Below are positions 1-9,641 of a stretch of DNA of 64,000 nt, in pieces. The stretch is from Algibacillus agarilyticus (GTDB taxonomy: Bacteria > Pseudomonadota > Gammaproteobacteria > Enterobacterales > Alteromonadaceae), in the NCBI RefSeq assembly GCF_003286125.1, contig NZ_QMED01000010.1, forward strand, positions 99,779 through 163,778. The letters are read 5' to 3'. The translations under genes were made by a program, and so were the position numbers. The notes under the pieces were generated by a model. It searched no databases. It saw nothing but the letters and a program-made list of their open reading frames with translations, and was not told where the DNA came from. Each line of letters begins with the position of its first letter. Position 1 is the first letter of the stretch.

Positions 1-96
1 TCCTTTAGGGATCGTTAAGCTAATATCGTCGTATATGACTCTTTCGTCACGCGAGAATGTAAGATTCTCTATCTGCACAAAGTTATTTGGATCCAT
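1..96 (-). CDS. mlaF: MlaF, phospholipid-transport ABC ATPase (5' fragment)
   Basis: Only the first 32 codons are in the window; the gene runs off the left edge. Reading the minus strand from the ATG at 94-96 gives a start like MDPNNFVQIENLTFSR followed by a strand ending in SLTIPKG, the usual N-terminal beta-strands of an ABC ATPase just before Walker A. The identification as MlaF (maintenance of outer-membrane lipid asymmetry, cytoplasmic ATPase of MlaFEDB) rests on this start and on the divergent neighbour yrbG, the same arrangement as in E. coli. Walker A itself is outside the window. Confidence 0.8.
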   Translation of the reverse strand, partial: MDPNNFVQIENLTFSRDERVIYDDISLTIPKG

Positions 97-255
97 CAAT
101 AGTCCTGCATGCGTTCGATTTTTAATCGCTTAGCCTTAATACTGCAGATTCTAACAGAAAGAATCTAACTAATCAGACGAAATATTGTAAATTAATGTTC
201 AGCTTTCGATATAATACCTAATACTTAGTTCACTAACTCAGAATTTTTTTAACTT
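97..255. promoter_or_regulatory. Divergent intergenic promoter region mlaF/yrbG
   Basis: This 159-nt AT-rich spacer separates two divergent genes and must carry both promoters. For yrbG there is a perfect TATAAT at 210-215, with TTGTAA at 185-190 as a weak -35 at a long 19-nt spacing. I see no clear operator or terminator. Confidence 0.4.
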
Positions 256-1230
256 ATGCTTATTGCTTGTATTTTACTTCTTGTTGGATTGGCTGCACTT
301 ATGTGGAGCGCTGACAAATTTGTTTACGGTGCGGCAGCACTCGCTAGAAACATCGGAATATCACCTCTCATTATAGGCTTAACCATTGTTGCGATGGGGT
401 CATCAGCACCTGAAATGATGGTAGCCGCTTCTGCCGCTTTAGATGGCAAAATAGATACCGCGGTCGGTAATGCAATTGGCTCAAACATCACAAATATCAC
501 TTTAGTTTTAGGGATCACCGCAATACTAAAAACCATTATGGTTTCATCCACTACGATTAAACGCGAATTACCTTTAGTTTTATTAAGTTCAGCCTTTGCT
601 GTCGCACTCCTTTACGATAACCACTTTGCTTTTTGGGAAGGTATTGCATTATTTATCGCGTTCATCATAACAATAGGTGGGCTAACTTGGTACGCACTCA
701 AACAAAGTAAATCAGGTGTTGATGATTTATATGATGAAGAGTTGGTTGATGATGTTCCTTCAGACGTCTCAACAAAAAAAGCCATTTTATGGCTAGTTGT
801 CGGTATAATCGTTTTACCCCTAAGTGCCGATATTTTAGTTGATTCGTCAGTCACTATTGCCAAATATTTTGGTTTGTCGGATTTGGTGATAGGCTTGACG
901 ATTATTGCAATCGGTACCTCGCTTCCAGAGTTAGCCGCATCGGTAGCCAGTGTCTTAAAAGGTGAAGATGAACTTGCCTTAGGGAATATTGTCGGCTCGA
1001 ACATATTTAATGCCCTAGCGGTAATGGCCATCCCAGGCATAATTGCACCAGGCGCTATTGATCCTTCAGCTATTCATATACATGGTATGATCATGCTAGG
1101 GATTACGTGCTTGCTGATCGCAATGGCCGTCGGCATAAAGCGAAACCGTAGTATAAATAGAGTCGAAGGTTTTATACTGCTTGGCTGTTTCATTGCTTAT
1201 CAATATTTACTTTTTTTCTATAGCGCATAA
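256..1230 (+). CDS. yrbG: YrbG family Ca2+/Na+ antiporter
   Basis: Inner-membrane exchanger of the CaCA superfamily, 324 residues, a normal length. It shows the expected two inverted homologous halves. The first has GSSAPEMMVAA near residue 48 and GSNITNITLVLG near 75. The second has GTSLPELAAS near 220 and GSNIFNALAV near 247. These alpha-repeat motifs hold the cation-coordinating acidic and polar residues. The halves are joined by an acidic cytoplasmic loop (about 154-170). About ten hydrophobic segments are visible. It is the first gene of the LPS/rpoN block, 17 nt before kdsD. The physiological substrate in this family is poorly established, and in E. coli the gene is dispensable. Confidence 0.93.
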   Translation: MLIACILLLVGLAALMWSADKFVYGAAALARNIGISPLIIGLTIVAMGSSAPEMMVAASAALDGKIDTAVGNAIGSNITNITLVLGITAILKTIMVSSTTIKRELPLVLLSSAFAVALLYDNHFAFWEGIALFIAFIITIGGLTWYALKQSKSGVDDLYDEELVDDVPSDVSTKKAILWLVVGIIVLPLSADILVDSSVTIAKYFGLSDLVIGLTIIAIGTSLPELAASVASVLKGEDELALGNIVGSNIFNALAVMAIPGIIAPGAIDPSAIHIHGMIMLGITCLLIAMAVGIKRNRSINRVEGFILLGCFIAYQYLLFFYSA

Positions 1231-1247
1231 GGGTAAGGGTAAAAACC

Positions 1248-2228
1248 ATGACAAGCCTTGCCAAGAAATCGTATTTAGCAACGGCTAAACGCGTCCTTAA
1301 TCTTGAGATAGACGCGCTTAGTAATCTATTCCAATATTTAGATCACTCATTTGAGCAAGCCTGTGATGAACTACTCAATTGTAAAGGCAAAGTTATCGTA
1401 TTAGGTATGGGGAAATCAGGCCATATAGCGAAAAAAGTTGCCGCGACATTAGCAAGCACAGGGACTCCAGCCTTTTTTGTTCACCCAGCGGAAGCTAGTC
1501 ATGGAGATTTGGGCATGATAGGGGGAGCAGATTGTGTGTTTATGCTCTCTAATTCAGGCGAAACAGACGAAATTGTAAAACTACTTCCCGTGATTAAGCG
1601 CATCGGCACGCCCATTATCAGTATGACCAGCAACCCAAAATCAACGCTTGCAAACGAATCACTTATTCATATCACGTGTGCTGTTCAAGCTGAAGCCTGC
1701 CCACTAGGATTAGCACCAACATCAAGTACAACAGCTGCACTTGTATTAGGCGATGCGCTTGCTGTTGCATTACTTGAAGCCCGTGAATTTACCGAAAATG
1801 ACTTTGCCTTGTCGCACCCCGCGGGTAGTTTGGGCCGTCGTTTGTTATTACGTGTTGAAGATTTAATGCACATGAATGATGAATTGCCGATTGCAAAGCA
1901 CACATTAACCATTGCCGAAGCCCTATTAATTATCACTGAAAAACGCATGGGATTTACGGCTGTCGTTAATCAAAATAAAGCCTTGATCGGTGTTTTTACC
2001 GATGGAGACTTGCGCAGAGCCATTGATAATCGAATCGATTTACATAGCACTCAACTCAAAGACATCGTTAAATCAGGCTGCACCGTTGTAAAACCAACGT
2101 TACTTGCTGCAGAAGCGCTAAAAATAATGGAAGATAAAGCCATTAATGGCTTAATCATCACCGATGAGCACAACACGCCTGTAGGGGCGCTCAATATGCA
2201 TGACTTACTACGAGCAAAGGTTTTATAA
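1248..2228 (+). CDS. kdsD: Arabinose-5-phosphate isomerase KdsD
   Basis: Cytoplasmic enzyme converting D-ribulose 5-phosphate to D-arabinose 5-phosphate, the first committed step to Kdo for LPS inner core. The 326 residues comprise an N-terminal SIS sugar-isomerase domain (roughly 35-180), with the LGMGKSGHIAKK phosphate-binding segment and the HPAEASHGDLGM motif, followed by two CBS domains (about 207-266 and 275-326). Length and order match KdsD/KpsF enzymes. The stop codon overlaps the start of kdsC by one base (TAATG), so the next pathway enzyme is translationally coupled. Its location in the LPS-transport operon supports KdsD over a capsule-type KpsF paralog. Confidence 0.96.
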   Translation: MTSLAKKSYLATAKRVLNLEIDALSNLFQYLDHSFEQACDELLNCKGKVIVLGMGKSGHIAKKVAATLASTGTPAFFVHPAEASHGDLGMIGGADCVFMLSNSGETDEIVKLLPVIKRIGTPIISMTSNPKSTLANESLIHITCAVQAEACPLGLAPTSSTTAALVLGDALAVALLEAREFTENDFALSHPAGSLGRRLLLRVEDLMHMNDELPIAKHTLTIAEALLIITEKRMGFTAVVNQNKALIGVFTDGDLRRAIDNRIDLHSTQLKDIVKSGCTVVKPTLLAAEALKIMEDKAINGLIITDEHNTPVGALNMHDLLRAKVL

Positions 2229-2776
2229 TGTTTAGTACTATTTATGGACCCATTACGGCTTTACAGCACAATAAGTACCTCAACACTCAATTACTCATTT
2301 GTGATATTGACGGCGTATTTAGCGACGGTCGTATTTATCTAGGTAATAACGGCGAAGAATTAAAAGCGTTTCATACTCGTGATGGTTTTGGTATTAAAGC
2401 GATTATTAACGCTGGCATTCAAGTCGCGGTTATTACCGGTCGTAAATCAACGATTGTTGAAAAACGTATGACGTCATTAGGTGTGCAACATATTTTCCAA
2501 GGCCAAGAAAACAAACTTGAAGCCTACGCCAAGTTAAAACAGCTCACGCAATTGAATGATGCACAAATTGCTTATATTGGTGATGATGTGCCCGACCAAA
2601 CAGTGATGACTGAAGTCGGTTTAGCCATTGCAACTCAAGATGCTCATCCCATTATTCAGCAAATAGCCGACCACAAAACATCAATTAGAGGAGGGTTTGG
2701 CGCAGTAAGAGAAGTCTGTGATATTTTACTTGAGACTCGCGGTATACTTGCACAGGCCCAAGGTATGAGTGTCTAA
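2228..2776 (+). CDS. kdsC: KDO 8-phosphate phosphatase KdsC
   Basis: HAD-superfamily phosphatase releasing Kdo from Kdo 8-phosphate. At 182 residues it is the compact C0 type without a cap, which acts as a tetramer. HAD motif I is CDIDGVFSDG, with the nucleophile/acid pair at D26 and D28. Motif II lies in VITGRKS near residue 70, and motif III is YIGDDVPD near 117-124. It is coupled to kdsD by a 1-nt overlap and followed after 2 nt by lptC, as in E. coli. Confidence 0.96.
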   Translation: MFSTIYGPITALQHNKYLNTQLLICDIDGVFSDGRIYLGNNGEELKAFHTRDGFGIKAIINAGIQVAVITGRKSTIVEKRMTSLGVQHIFQGQENKLEAYAKLKQLTQLNDAQIAYIGDDVPDQTVMTEVGLAIATQDAHPIIQQIADHKTSIRGGFGAVREVCDILLETRGILAQAQGMSV

Positions 2777-2778
2777 CC

Positions 2779-3333
2779 ATGCGAGTCTATTTATTAATTG
2801 TGCTTATCTGTGCTTGCGCAGGGTATTATTTTTATCAACAATGGCAAACTCAACCAAAAAACATCATAAAACCAAGCACTGAAAAATCAGAACCCGATTA
2901 TAAAGCAAGCGGCTTAAGCATTAAGCTATTTAACAAAACAGGCGTTCCGAGCGTTGAGCTCAAAGCGCAATCAATGGCCTATTACCAGAAAAAAGCCGTT
3001 GCCGAATTTGAACAGACTGAATATAACTTATATAACAACAACGCTGAAATAGATTGGCAACTGCACGCGCAAAAAAGTGTACTGCATAATAATAATGCTC
3101 TTGAGTTAAGCCACCAAGTTACCTTAAGCTCAAACGCAACAACCCATTGGCTAACAAATTTATCAACCGAGCAATTAAATGTTGATATTACAAATAAAAC
3201 AATTGAAACAATAACACCAATAAACTTACATGGTGAACGTTTTAATTTAACCGGCAAAGGTATTTCTGCCAATTTAAACCAAAATAAATTTGAAATTAAA
3301 GATGAAATTAAAGCAGTTATTATCCCTAATTAA
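2779..3333 (+). CDS. lptC: LPS export protein LptC
   Basis: Bitopic inner-membrane component of the Lpt bridge that receives LPS from LptB2FG and hands it to LptA. It has a single N-terminal membrane anchor (about residues 2-18) and a periplasmic beta-jellyroll domain of about 165 residues. The segment around SGLSIKLFNKTGVPS matches the start of the YrbK/LptC fold. Length 184 fits E. coli LptC (191). Its 3' end overlaps the start of lptA. Sequence conservation in this family is low, so position between kdsC and lptA carries much of the weight. Confidence 0.93.
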   Translation: MRVYLLIVLICACAGYYFYQQWQTQPKNIIKPSTEKSEPDYKASGLSIKLFNKTGVPSVELKAQSMAYYQKKAVAEFEQTEYNLYNNNAEIDWQLHAQKSVLHNNNALELSHQVTLSSNATTHWLTNLSTEQLNVDITNKTIETITPINLHGERFNLTGKGISANLNQNKFEIKDEIKAVIIPN

Positions 3334-3811
3334 GTCGGCAGCTTTTTGCCTATTACTCGGCGTAAACACATTTGTTCATGCCAATTTATTTGATGATGAA
3401 AATAAAGAGTCCATTTTAATTGAAGCTAACCGTCAAGCAATGGACCTAACCAATAACACATTAACCTTCTATGAAAACGTTAAAGTTGAGCAAGGAGGTA
3501 TGACATTACTCGCAGAACAATTAGACGTTGTTAGAAATAAAGCAGAACAAACAGAATTACTGATTGCTCAAGGAGCCCCCGCTAGCTTTAGCCATAAACT
3601 TGAAACAGGCGAAGTTGTAACGGCTGAATCCTCAAACATAACGTTTAATGTCAATACCCGCATTTTGACATTAGTTGGAGATGCAAAAATTGCACAAGCC
3701 GACAGCCAGATCACCGGCGACAAAATAGAATACGATGTGAAACAACGTAAACTAGTTGCGTCATCTGAAAAAAACCAATCACGTGTTCGTACCGTGTTAA
3801 CACCCAATTAA
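3302..3811 (+). CDS. lptA: LPS transport periplasmic protein LptA
   Basis: Periplasmic beta-jellyroll protein that polymerises between LptC and LptD to form the LPS bridge. I take the ATG at 3302, giving 169 residues and a clean signal peptide ending in VHA before NLFDDE. The open frame extends upstream to a TTG at 3290, which is less likely. The start lies inside the end of lptC (32-nt overlap), suggesting coupling. The OstA/LptA core (from about [25 protein letters not shown]) continues to [14 protein letters not shown] near the C-terminus. Confidence 0.94.
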   Translation: MKLKQLLSLIKSAAFCLLLGVNTFVHANLFDDENKESILIEANRQAMDLTNNTLTFYENVKVEQGGMTLLAEQLDVVRNKAEQTELLIAQGAPASFSHKLETGEVVTAESSNITFNVNTRILTLVGDAKIAQADSQITGDKIEYDVKQRKLVASSEKNQSRVRTVLTPN

Positions 3812-3815
3812 TAAC

Positions 3816-4541
3816 ATGAGTAAATTAATCGCTAAGCATTTAGCCAAAAGTTACAAAAATAGACAAGTTGTACAAGATGTTTCACTTGAGGTTAACTCGG
3901 GTCAAATTGTTGGTTTACTCGGCCCTAATGGTGCGGGCAAAACAACAACGTTTTACATGATTGTTGGGTTAGTGGCTGCCGACAAAGGTTCAGTCATGTT
4001 GGATGATAAAGAAATGACCCACTTCCCGATGCACGAGCGAGCCCGATTAGGTGTAGGTTATTTACCGCAAGATTCATCTATCTTTCGTAAATTGACCGTG
4101 CGTCAAAACATATTGGCTATTTTAGAAACAAACAAGGCATTAACTAAGCAAGATAGAGAAAATAAACTTGCACTATTGCTTCAAGAGTTCCATATTGAAC
4201 ATATAGTAGATAGTCTTGGTATGAGTCTTTCGGGCGGTGAACGCCGTCGGGTCGAAATAGCGAGAGCATTAGCTGCCGACCCTCAGTTCATTTTATTAGA
4301 TGAACCTTTTGCGGGTGTAGATCCGATATCCGTTTTAGATATTAAACGGATCATTACTCACTTAAAAGAACGTGGGATAGGCGTTTTGATCACGGATCAT
4401 AATGTACGAGAGACACTCGATGTATGTGAAACAGCATACATTGTCAGTCAAGGTAACTTAATCGCTTCAGGCAAGCCTGAAGCTGTATTAGCAAATAAAC
4501 AGGTACGTGAAGTGTACCTAGGTGAGCAATTTAAGCTCTGA
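3816..4541 (+). CDS. lptB: LPS export ABC transporter ATPase LptB
   Basis: Cytoplasmic ATPase of LptB2FG that powers LPS extraction from the inner membrane. The 241 residues show Walker A GPNGAGKT at 36-43, Q-loop PQDSS, the ABC signature LSGGERRR near 137, Walker [12 protein letters not shown] near 158-168, and the switch His in ITDHNVRE. It starts 4 nt after lptA. The C-terminal tail YLGEQFKL matches the conserved LptB end. Confidence 0.98.
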   Translation: MSKLIAKHLAKSYKNRQVVQDVSLEVNSGQIVGLLGPNGAGKTTTFYMIVGLVAADKGSVMLDDKEMTHFPMHERARLGVGYLPQDSSIFRKLTVRQNILAILETNKALTKQDRENKLALLLQEFHIEHIVDSLGMSLSGGERRRVEIARALAADPQFILLDEPFAGVDPISVLDIKRIITHLKERGIGVLITDHNVRETLDVCETAYIVSQGNLIASGKPEAVLANKQVREVYLGEQFKL

Positions 4542-4562
4542 TTGGCAGGATAATCCGATTAA

Positions 4563-6050
4563 ATGAAACAATCGTTACAACTCAAATTTAGCCAACAACT
4601 AACCATGACTCCACAGTTGCAACAAGCGATCCGCTTGCTACAACTGTCGACTTTAGATTTGCAACAAGAAATACAAGATGCAATGGATGCTAATCCATTG
4701 CTGGAGCAAGAAGAGCAAGACAACTTTGATTCACTCGAAAGTTTAGACACCGTAAAAGAGCCAACCACGACTATCAAAACGAGTGATGCTGACACGCCTG
4801 AAAACATAGCCGATACGCGTGAAGAACTTGATAAAACAGAAATCCCAGAGCAACTCGCTAGCGATACAACATGGGATGATCATCTATCACAAGGCTCCAG
4901 CACATCAAGTAAAAACAGCAACAGCTATAATTCAGATGATGACAGTGTTTATCAGGGTGAAACAACCGAATCTATTCGAGACCACCTTTTTTGGCAAATG
5001 GATTTAACCCCTTTTAGTCCAACCGATTTAGCCATTGCCACCGCGATTATCGATGCAATTGATGATTCCGGTTATTTGACAGTCAGTGCAGACGACATTC
5101 TCGAAAGTTTAGGAGACGATGAAGTTGAACTTGATGAGATAGAAGCCGTCATTAAACGCATTCAACTATTTGACCCCGTTGGTGTCGCTTCTCGCACCGC
5201 CCAAGAATGCTTATTAGTCCAACTAAACCAATTTGCCGATACAACACCTTGGCTTGCCGAGACCAAAAATGTCATTAAAAATTACATTGATATATTAGCT
5301 AACCGAGATTACCGCACACTCAGTCGTAAAACCAAATTGAAAGAAGAGCAATTGAAAGAAGTGATGAAGCTCATTCATACACTTAACCCGCGACCCGGTA
5401 ATGCTGTAATAGCTGAAGATTCACAATACATAGTGCCAGATGTTTCAGTCAGAAAAGAAAAAGATATATGGATAGTTGAGCTAAACCCAGAAAGTGTGCC
5501 TAAACTTAAAGTAAATCAGGAATATGCCGCATTGAGTAAAACAGCTAAAAACACAGCTGACTCTCAATTTATTAAAACGCATATGCAAGATGCAAAATGG
5601 TTTATTAAAAGTTTAGAAAGTAGGAACGACACACTATTGAAAGTCTCTAATTGCATTGTCGAGCATCAAGTTGGGTTCTTTGAATATGGCGACGAAGCCA
5701 TGAAACCCATGGTGTTAAATGATATTGCTGAAGCAGTTGAAATGCACGAGTCAACGATCTCTCGTGTAACAACACAAAAATATATGCACACGCCTAGAGG
5801 CATATTTGAACTCAAATACTTTTTCTCTAGTCATGTTAGCACCGAAAATGGGGGCGAGTGTTCGTCAACCGCAATACGAGCTTTGATTAAAAAGCTAGTC
5901 GCCGCTGAAACCCCCAATAAACCGTTAAGCGACAGTAAAATAACCACATTACTTGCAGAGCAAGGTATACAAGTTGCGCGTCGTACCATTGCAAAATATC
6001 GCGAAGCTTTGTCTATTCCACCCTCTAATCAACGTAAAAGCCTTTTATAA
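4563..6050 (+). CDS. rpoN: RNA polymerase sigma-54 factor RpoN
   Basis: Alternative sigma factor that needs bacterial enhancer-binding proteins and recognises -24/-12 promoters. The 495 residues contain the Gln/Leu-rich activator-interacting region I (about 1-50, many LQ pairs), an acidic low-complexity region II (about 50-130), the core-binding domain, the HTH with [17 protein letters not shown], and the invariant RpoN box [10 protein letters not shown] at about 472-481. It starts 21 nt after lptB. The linkage to hpf, ptsN, rapZ and npr is the conserved proteobacterial arrangement. Confidence 0.98.
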   Translation: MKQSLQLKFSQQLTMTPQLQQAIRLLQLSTLDLQQEIQDAMDANPLLEQEEQDNFDSLESLDTVKEPTTTIKTSDADTPENIADTREELDKTEIPEQLASDTTWDDHLSQGSSTSSKNSNSYNSDDDSVYQGETTESIRDHLFWQMDLTPFSPTDLAIATAIIDAIDDSGYLTVSADDILESLGDDEVELDEIEAVIKRIQLFDPVGVASRTAQECLLVQLNQFADTTPWLAETKNVIKNYIDILANRDYRTLSRKTKLKEEQLKEVMKLIHTLNPRPGNAVIAEDSQYIVPDVSVRKEKDIWIVELNPESVPKLKVNQEYAALSKTAKNTADSQFIKTHMQDAKWFIKSLESRNDTLLKVSNCIVEHQVGFFEYGDEAMKPMVLNDIAEAVEMHESTISRVTTQKYMHTPRGIFELKYFFSSHVSTENGGECSSTAIRALIKKLVAAETPNKPLSDSKITTLLAEQGIQVARRTIAKYREALSIPPSNQRKSLL

Positions 6051-6082
6051 GGCTCCACTCACTAAAGAAGAAGGAAAAGCCT

Positions 6083-6370
6083 ATGCAAATCAACTTAACT
6101 GGCCGTCATGTAGATGTTACCGAGGCTTTAAAAGACTATGTCGATACTAAGTTTGCAAAACTAGAGAGGCACTTTGATCATATCAACAATGTTTATGTTA
6201 TCCTTAGTGTTGAAAAATTAGTGCAAAAAGCCGAAGCAACCTTGCACTTAAAGGGGGGCGAAGTTTTCGCAACTTCAGATCATCAAGATATGTATGCAGC
6301 CCTCGACTCGTTGATTGACAAATTAGATAGACAAGTCATCAAACATAAAGAGAAATTAAAAAACCATTAG
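6083..6370 (+). CDS. hpf: Ribosome hibernation-promoting factor, short form
   Basis: A 95-residue sigma-54-modulation/HPF-family protein that binds the decoding centre of the 30S subunit and helps form 100S ribosome dimers in stationary phase. It starts with MQINLTGRHVDVTEALKDYV, the typical beta1-alpha1 opening, and ends soon after the DKLDRQVIKHKEK helix, so it lacks the C-terminal dimerisation domain of long HPF. The AAGAAGGA sequence upstream is a good ribosome-binding site. Its position between rpoN and ptsN matches E. coli yhbH/hpf. Confidence 0.96.
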   Translation: MQINLTGRHVDVTEALKDYVDTKFAKLERHFDHINNVYVILSVEKLVQKAEATLHLKGGEVFATSDHQDMYAALDSLIDKLDRQVIKHKEKLKNH

Positions 6371-6378
6371 CCTTATTT

Positions 6379-6828
6379 ATGGACATAACGTCATTAATTT
6401 CGCCAGACTGCGTTTTTTGCGCAGTCCCGGCGACAAGTAAAAAAAAATTACTGCAAGTTGTAAGTGAATTAGCGGCTCAGCACCTATCAGGTCAAGTTGA
6501 AGAGCATGATATATTAGATGCTTTTTTAAGTCGTGAGAAGCTCGGAAGCACTGGTATCGGTAACGGCATTGCACTTCCACATGGCCGTTTAGCAAACTGC
6601 GATAAAGGGCTTACTTTTTTAATTACAACTGAAGAGTCAATTGATTTTGACGCAATCGATAATCAGCCCGTTAAAATATTTTTTGCACTGCTAGCGCCTG
6701 AAAGTGAATGTCAAACACATTTAAAATCATTAGCCACTATTGCCGAAAAATTATCTAACAAAGATGTCGTAAAACGTATTAAACTAGCCAGCACCAACAA
6801 TGAGCTTTATCAAGCCATCACAGAATAG
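6379..6828 (+). CDS. ptsN: Nitrogen PTS enzyme IIA (PtsN)
   Basis: EIIA-Ntr of the nitrogen phosphotransferase system, 149 residues. It is a regulatory phosphocarrier that accepts phosphate from NPr; in enterics it affects K+ transport and stress signalling. The phospho-accepting histidine is H68 within GNGIALPHGR, and the fold is the mannitol/fructose EIIA type. It starts 8 nt after hpf. The partner phosphocarrier npr is three genes on; EI-Ntr (ptsP) is not in this window. Confidence 0.96.
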   Translation: MDITSLISPDCVFCAVPATSKKKLLQVVSELAAQHLSGQVEEHDILDAFLSREKLGSTGIGNGIALPHGRLANCDKGLTFLITTEESIDFDAIDNQPVKIFFALLAPESECQTHLKSLATIAEKLSNKDVVKRIKLASTNNELYQAITE

Positions 6829-6853
6829 CCTATATAGCTAAACGGATATTACA

Positions 6854-7723
6854 ATGTTGAAACTTGTTATTTTTACAGGTCGATCAGGGTCAGGAAAAAC
6901 AGCAGCACTGCATAACTTAGAAGATTCAGGTTATTATTGTGTTGATAATATGCCTTTAGAGCTACTACTTTCACTGATCTCAACCCTAAAAGATAAAACT
7001 AACAAACTTGCCGTCACTTTAGATGTGCGTAATTTAACATCTCCATCAGAACAGCAAGTCGCTACTTATATTAGCACTCTCAAAAAACAGGTTGATTTAA
7101 GCGTTGTTTACCTTGATGCCAATAATGAGTCATTAATCAAACGCTTTTCAGAATCAAGACGCATCCATCCCTTATCTTTGCAAAAATCCGACTTAGGTTT
7201 AGAAGAAGCAATAAAAGAAGAAGAAAGGCTACTTGAGCAGGTTAAACAACTGTCAGATATGATTATTGATAGCAGTGGCTTTAGCATCCATCAATTAAAC
7301 GATGCGGTACACACTGAAATTTTAGGTACCAAAGCAAAACAAATGAAGCTGGTTTTCTCTTCATTTGGCTTTAAATTCGGTTTACCACAAGATGCTGATT
7401 ATGTATTTGATGCACGCTTTCTGCCAAACCCTCATTGGGTTGAAGAATTAAGAGCACTTACCGGTCTAGATCAACCCGTGCAAGATTATTTAGGCAACTG
7501 CCCTGAGGTCACCGAGTTTATTTGGCAAATCAAAATATTCTTAAAAACATGGTTACCTGCACTAGAGCGTAATAATCGCAGTTATGTTACCGTCGCTATA
7601 GGTTGCACGGGTGGTAAACATCGCTCTGTTTATACCGCTCAAACGTTAGCGGATAACTTTAAACAAGAACGCGACAACGTAACAATTATTCATCGTGAAC
7701 AAAAAATACAAGAACATTTATAA
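6854..7723 (+). CDS. rapZ: RNase adapter protein RapZ
   Basis: Nucleotide-binding protein (YvcJ/RapZ family, 289 residues). In enterics it presents the sRNA GlmZ to RNase E and so controls glucosamine-6-phosphate synthase. Walker A GRSGSGKT lies at 9-16, VDNMPLELL follows at about 31-39, and the C-terminal domain has the conserved VAIGCTGGKHRSVY segment near 248-261. The stop overlaps the npr start by one base. No GlmY/GlmZ-like RNA is visible here, so the sRNA role is inferred from the family only. Confidence 0.96.
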   Translation: MLKLVIFTGRSGSGKTAALHNLEDSGYYCVDNMPLELLLSLISTLKDKTNKLAVTLDVRNLTSPSEQQVATYISTLKKQVDLSVVYLDANNESLIKRFSESRRIHPLSLQKSDLGLEEAIKEEERLLEQVKQLSDMIIDSSGFSIHQLNDAVHTEILGTKAKQMKLVFSSFGFKFGLPQDADYVFDARFLPNPHWVEELRALTGLDQPVQDYLGNCPEVTEFIWQIKIFLKTWLPALERNNRSYVTVAIGCTGGKHRSVYTAQTLADNFKQERDNVTIIHREQKIQEHL

Positions 7724-8004
7724 TGACCGTTTTAGAATGCAGTAAAGAATTAACCATACAAAACAAGCTAGGTTTACATGCGCGAGCCGCAACAAAACTA
7801 GCCGAGTTAACCCTGCAATATAAATCAGTGATCACGATTTCTTGTGGCGCTAAATCAGCCAATGCCAATAGTGTTATGGCCCTCTTGTTATTAGCTGGCG
7901 CACAAGGCAAGCAAATTAATGTTTCTTGTTCAGGTGAAGACGCGGCCACTGCCTTAAATGCCGTAGCGAATTTAATTGACAACAAATTTGAAGAATCGGA
8001 ATAA
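7723..8004 (+). CDS. npr: HPr-like phosphocarrier NPr
   Basis: Phosphocarrier of the nitrogen PTS (also called PtsO), 93 residues. The phospho-histidine is H19 in KLGLHARAATKLAEL, and the regulatory-serine region is ANSVMALLLLAGAQG near 49-63. It passes phosphate from EI-Ntr to PtsN encoded just upstream. It is the last gene of the block. Coupling to rapZ through TAATG suggests fixed stoichiometry. Confidence 0.95.
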   Translation: MTVLECSKELTIQNKLGLHARAATKLAELTLQYKSVITISCGAKSANANSVMALLLLAGAQGKQINVSCSGEDAATALNAVANLIDNKFEESE

Positions 8005-8219
8005 AGACATTTTTCATAAATCACAAAAGATTCATCACCTTAGCCAGTCTTCAATAGAGTTTTTTATGTCTTTACGTTACAGTATGGCATAAGCTTGCTT
8101 CACGCTAGGCAAGCGTGAAAACATAAAAATTTGACCTTCGTCGTATTAATCTAGCTCAAAAAGTTTATACCTAACGTCACAGTATTTCGGCTATAACTCT
8201 TTTTTGTAGGAACACCTTA
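8005..8219. promoter_or_regulatory. npr-mgtE spacer with two mutually exclusive hairpins
   Basis: 215-nt non-coding stretch. GCTTGC at 8093-8098 can pair with GCAAGC at 8109-8114, and TTCACGC at 8099-8105 can pair with GCGTGAA at 8113-8119. The two helices share bases, so only one can form. No U-run follows either one directly (the sequence after is AAACATAAAAATTTG). The ribosome-binding site of mgtE is AGGA, 9 nt before the start at 8220. The hairpins could belong to an npr terminator or an mgtE leader; the sequence does not decide. Confidence 0.35.
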
Positions 8220-9581
8220 ATGCCAGATGCATTTGAACATGAAAGCAAACACAACCAATTAAGTGATATCAATAATGCGCTTAGCCAGGGTATGTTTGTC
8301 CATGTTCGCAATATGCTGCATGACTTATCTGATGGCGACATTGCCTATATCTTAGAATCATCACCGCTTAAACAACGTCAAGTTTTATGGGCGCTCATTG
8401 ATAGCGAATTTCACGGTGATATCCTTGAAGAACTAACCGAAGATGTTCGCTATAGTATCTTACATAAGATGCCGCCCTCAATGGTTGCTGAAGCAACTGA
8501 AGGTTTAGATACCGATGATCTGGCTGAAGTCCTTAGAACCCTACCAAACGCAACTTATCAAGCAGTATTAGATTCATTAGACGAGCAAGACCGTCATCGT
8601 GCCGAACAAGCACTTGCATACGAAGAAGATACGGCCGCCGCAATAATGAATACGGACACAGTGACCATCAGACCCGATGTAACCACTGAAGTCGTCATGC
8701 GCTATTTAAGATTACGAGGTAAATTACCTGAAAATACCGATGTGCTTTATGTGGTAGATGAAAAAGATAAACTTATTGGCACCTTACCCTTGTCCACTCT
8801 TGTGGTCACCGCCAGCCCAACAATTCATGTCGCTGACATTATGATCCGAGATGCGGAGACGATCCATGCCAACATGGATGAATCCGACGTGGCACAGTTA
8901 TTTGAACGACACAACTGGGTATCAGCGCCTGTTATTGATGACGAAGAACATTTATTAGGCCGGATAACAATCGATGATGTCGTTGATATAATCCGCGAAG
9001 ACGCAGAACATTCAATGATGAGTATGGCGGGTTTAGATGACGAAGAAGATACATTCGCCCCCGTTATTAAAAGTACCAAAAGACGTTCTTTATGGCTCGG
9101 TATAAACTTAATTACCGCTTTGCTCGCGGCGTTAGTTTCAAGTGCTTTTGAAGATATTTTAGGTCAACTCGCAGTGCTGGCGATACTCAATACAATCGTT
9201 CCTAGCATGGGTGGCATCGCCGGTAATCAAACACTCACCCTTGTAATACGCGCAATGGCTCTTGGTCATGTTGCCCCCAGTAATGTACGTTGGCTTATTT
9301 TTAAAGAGTTCACGATTGGTTTATTAAACGGTATGTTATGGGCGGTATTAATCGCCTCAGTAGTGGCTGTTTGGCAACAAAATCTGTTACTTGGCGGGAT
9401 AATTGCCTTCGCAATGTTGATGAATATGCTCGCTGCGGGCATAGCGGGTGTCACAATTCCGCTAGTATTAAAACGGCTTGAAATTGATCCCGCATTAGCA
9501 GGAGGGGTTATCTTAACAACGGTAACCGATGTAGTCGGTATTTTTGCCTTTTTAGGCACTGCAACTTGGTTACTCAGTTAA
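8220..9581 (+). CDS. mgtE: Magnesium transporter MgtE
   Basis: Mg2+-gated magnesium channel/transporter of the inner membrane, 453 residues, the usual length. The N-terminal cytosolic superhelical domain (about 20-135, with repeated LPPMVAE-like elements) is followed by two CBS domains (about 140-265) that sense cytosolic Mg2+. A connecting helix and a five-helix C-terminal membrane domain (about 290-453) come next, including the SMGGIAGNQTLTLVIRA pore segment. It appears to be a single-gene unit ending just before a strong terminator. Confidence 0.96.
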   Translation: MPDAFEHESKHNQLSDINNALSQGMFVHVRNMLHDLSDGDIAYILESSPLKQRQVLWALIDSEFHGDILEELTEDVRYSILHKMPPSMVAEATEGLDTDDLAEVLRTLPNATYQAVLDSLDEQDRHRAEQALAYEEDTAAAIMNTDTVTIRPDVTTEVVMRYLRLRGKLPENTDVLYVVDEKDKLIGTLPLSTLVVTASPTIHVADIMIRDAETIHANMDESDVAQLFERHNWVSAPVIDDEEHLLGRITIDDVVDIIREDAEHSMMSMAGLDDEEDTFAPVIKSTKRRSLWLGINLITALLAALVSSAFEDILGQLAVLAILNTIVPSMGGIAGNQTLTLVIRAMALGHVAPSNVRWLIFKEFTIGLLNGMLWAVLIASVVAVWQQNLLLGGIIAFAMLMNMLAAGIAGVTIPLVLKRLEIDPALAGGVILTTVTDVVGIFAFLGTATWLLS

Positions 9582-9641
9582 GTATATTGACTTTAGTTCT
9601 GCTCTCTCTCCGACAAAACCAAACAAGCGGATAAAAAATAA

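Noticed and set aside
8005-8219. Mg2+ riboswitch (M-box) upstream of mgtE
   Set aside because: Only short alternative hairpins are visible; the long conserved M-box architecture is not.
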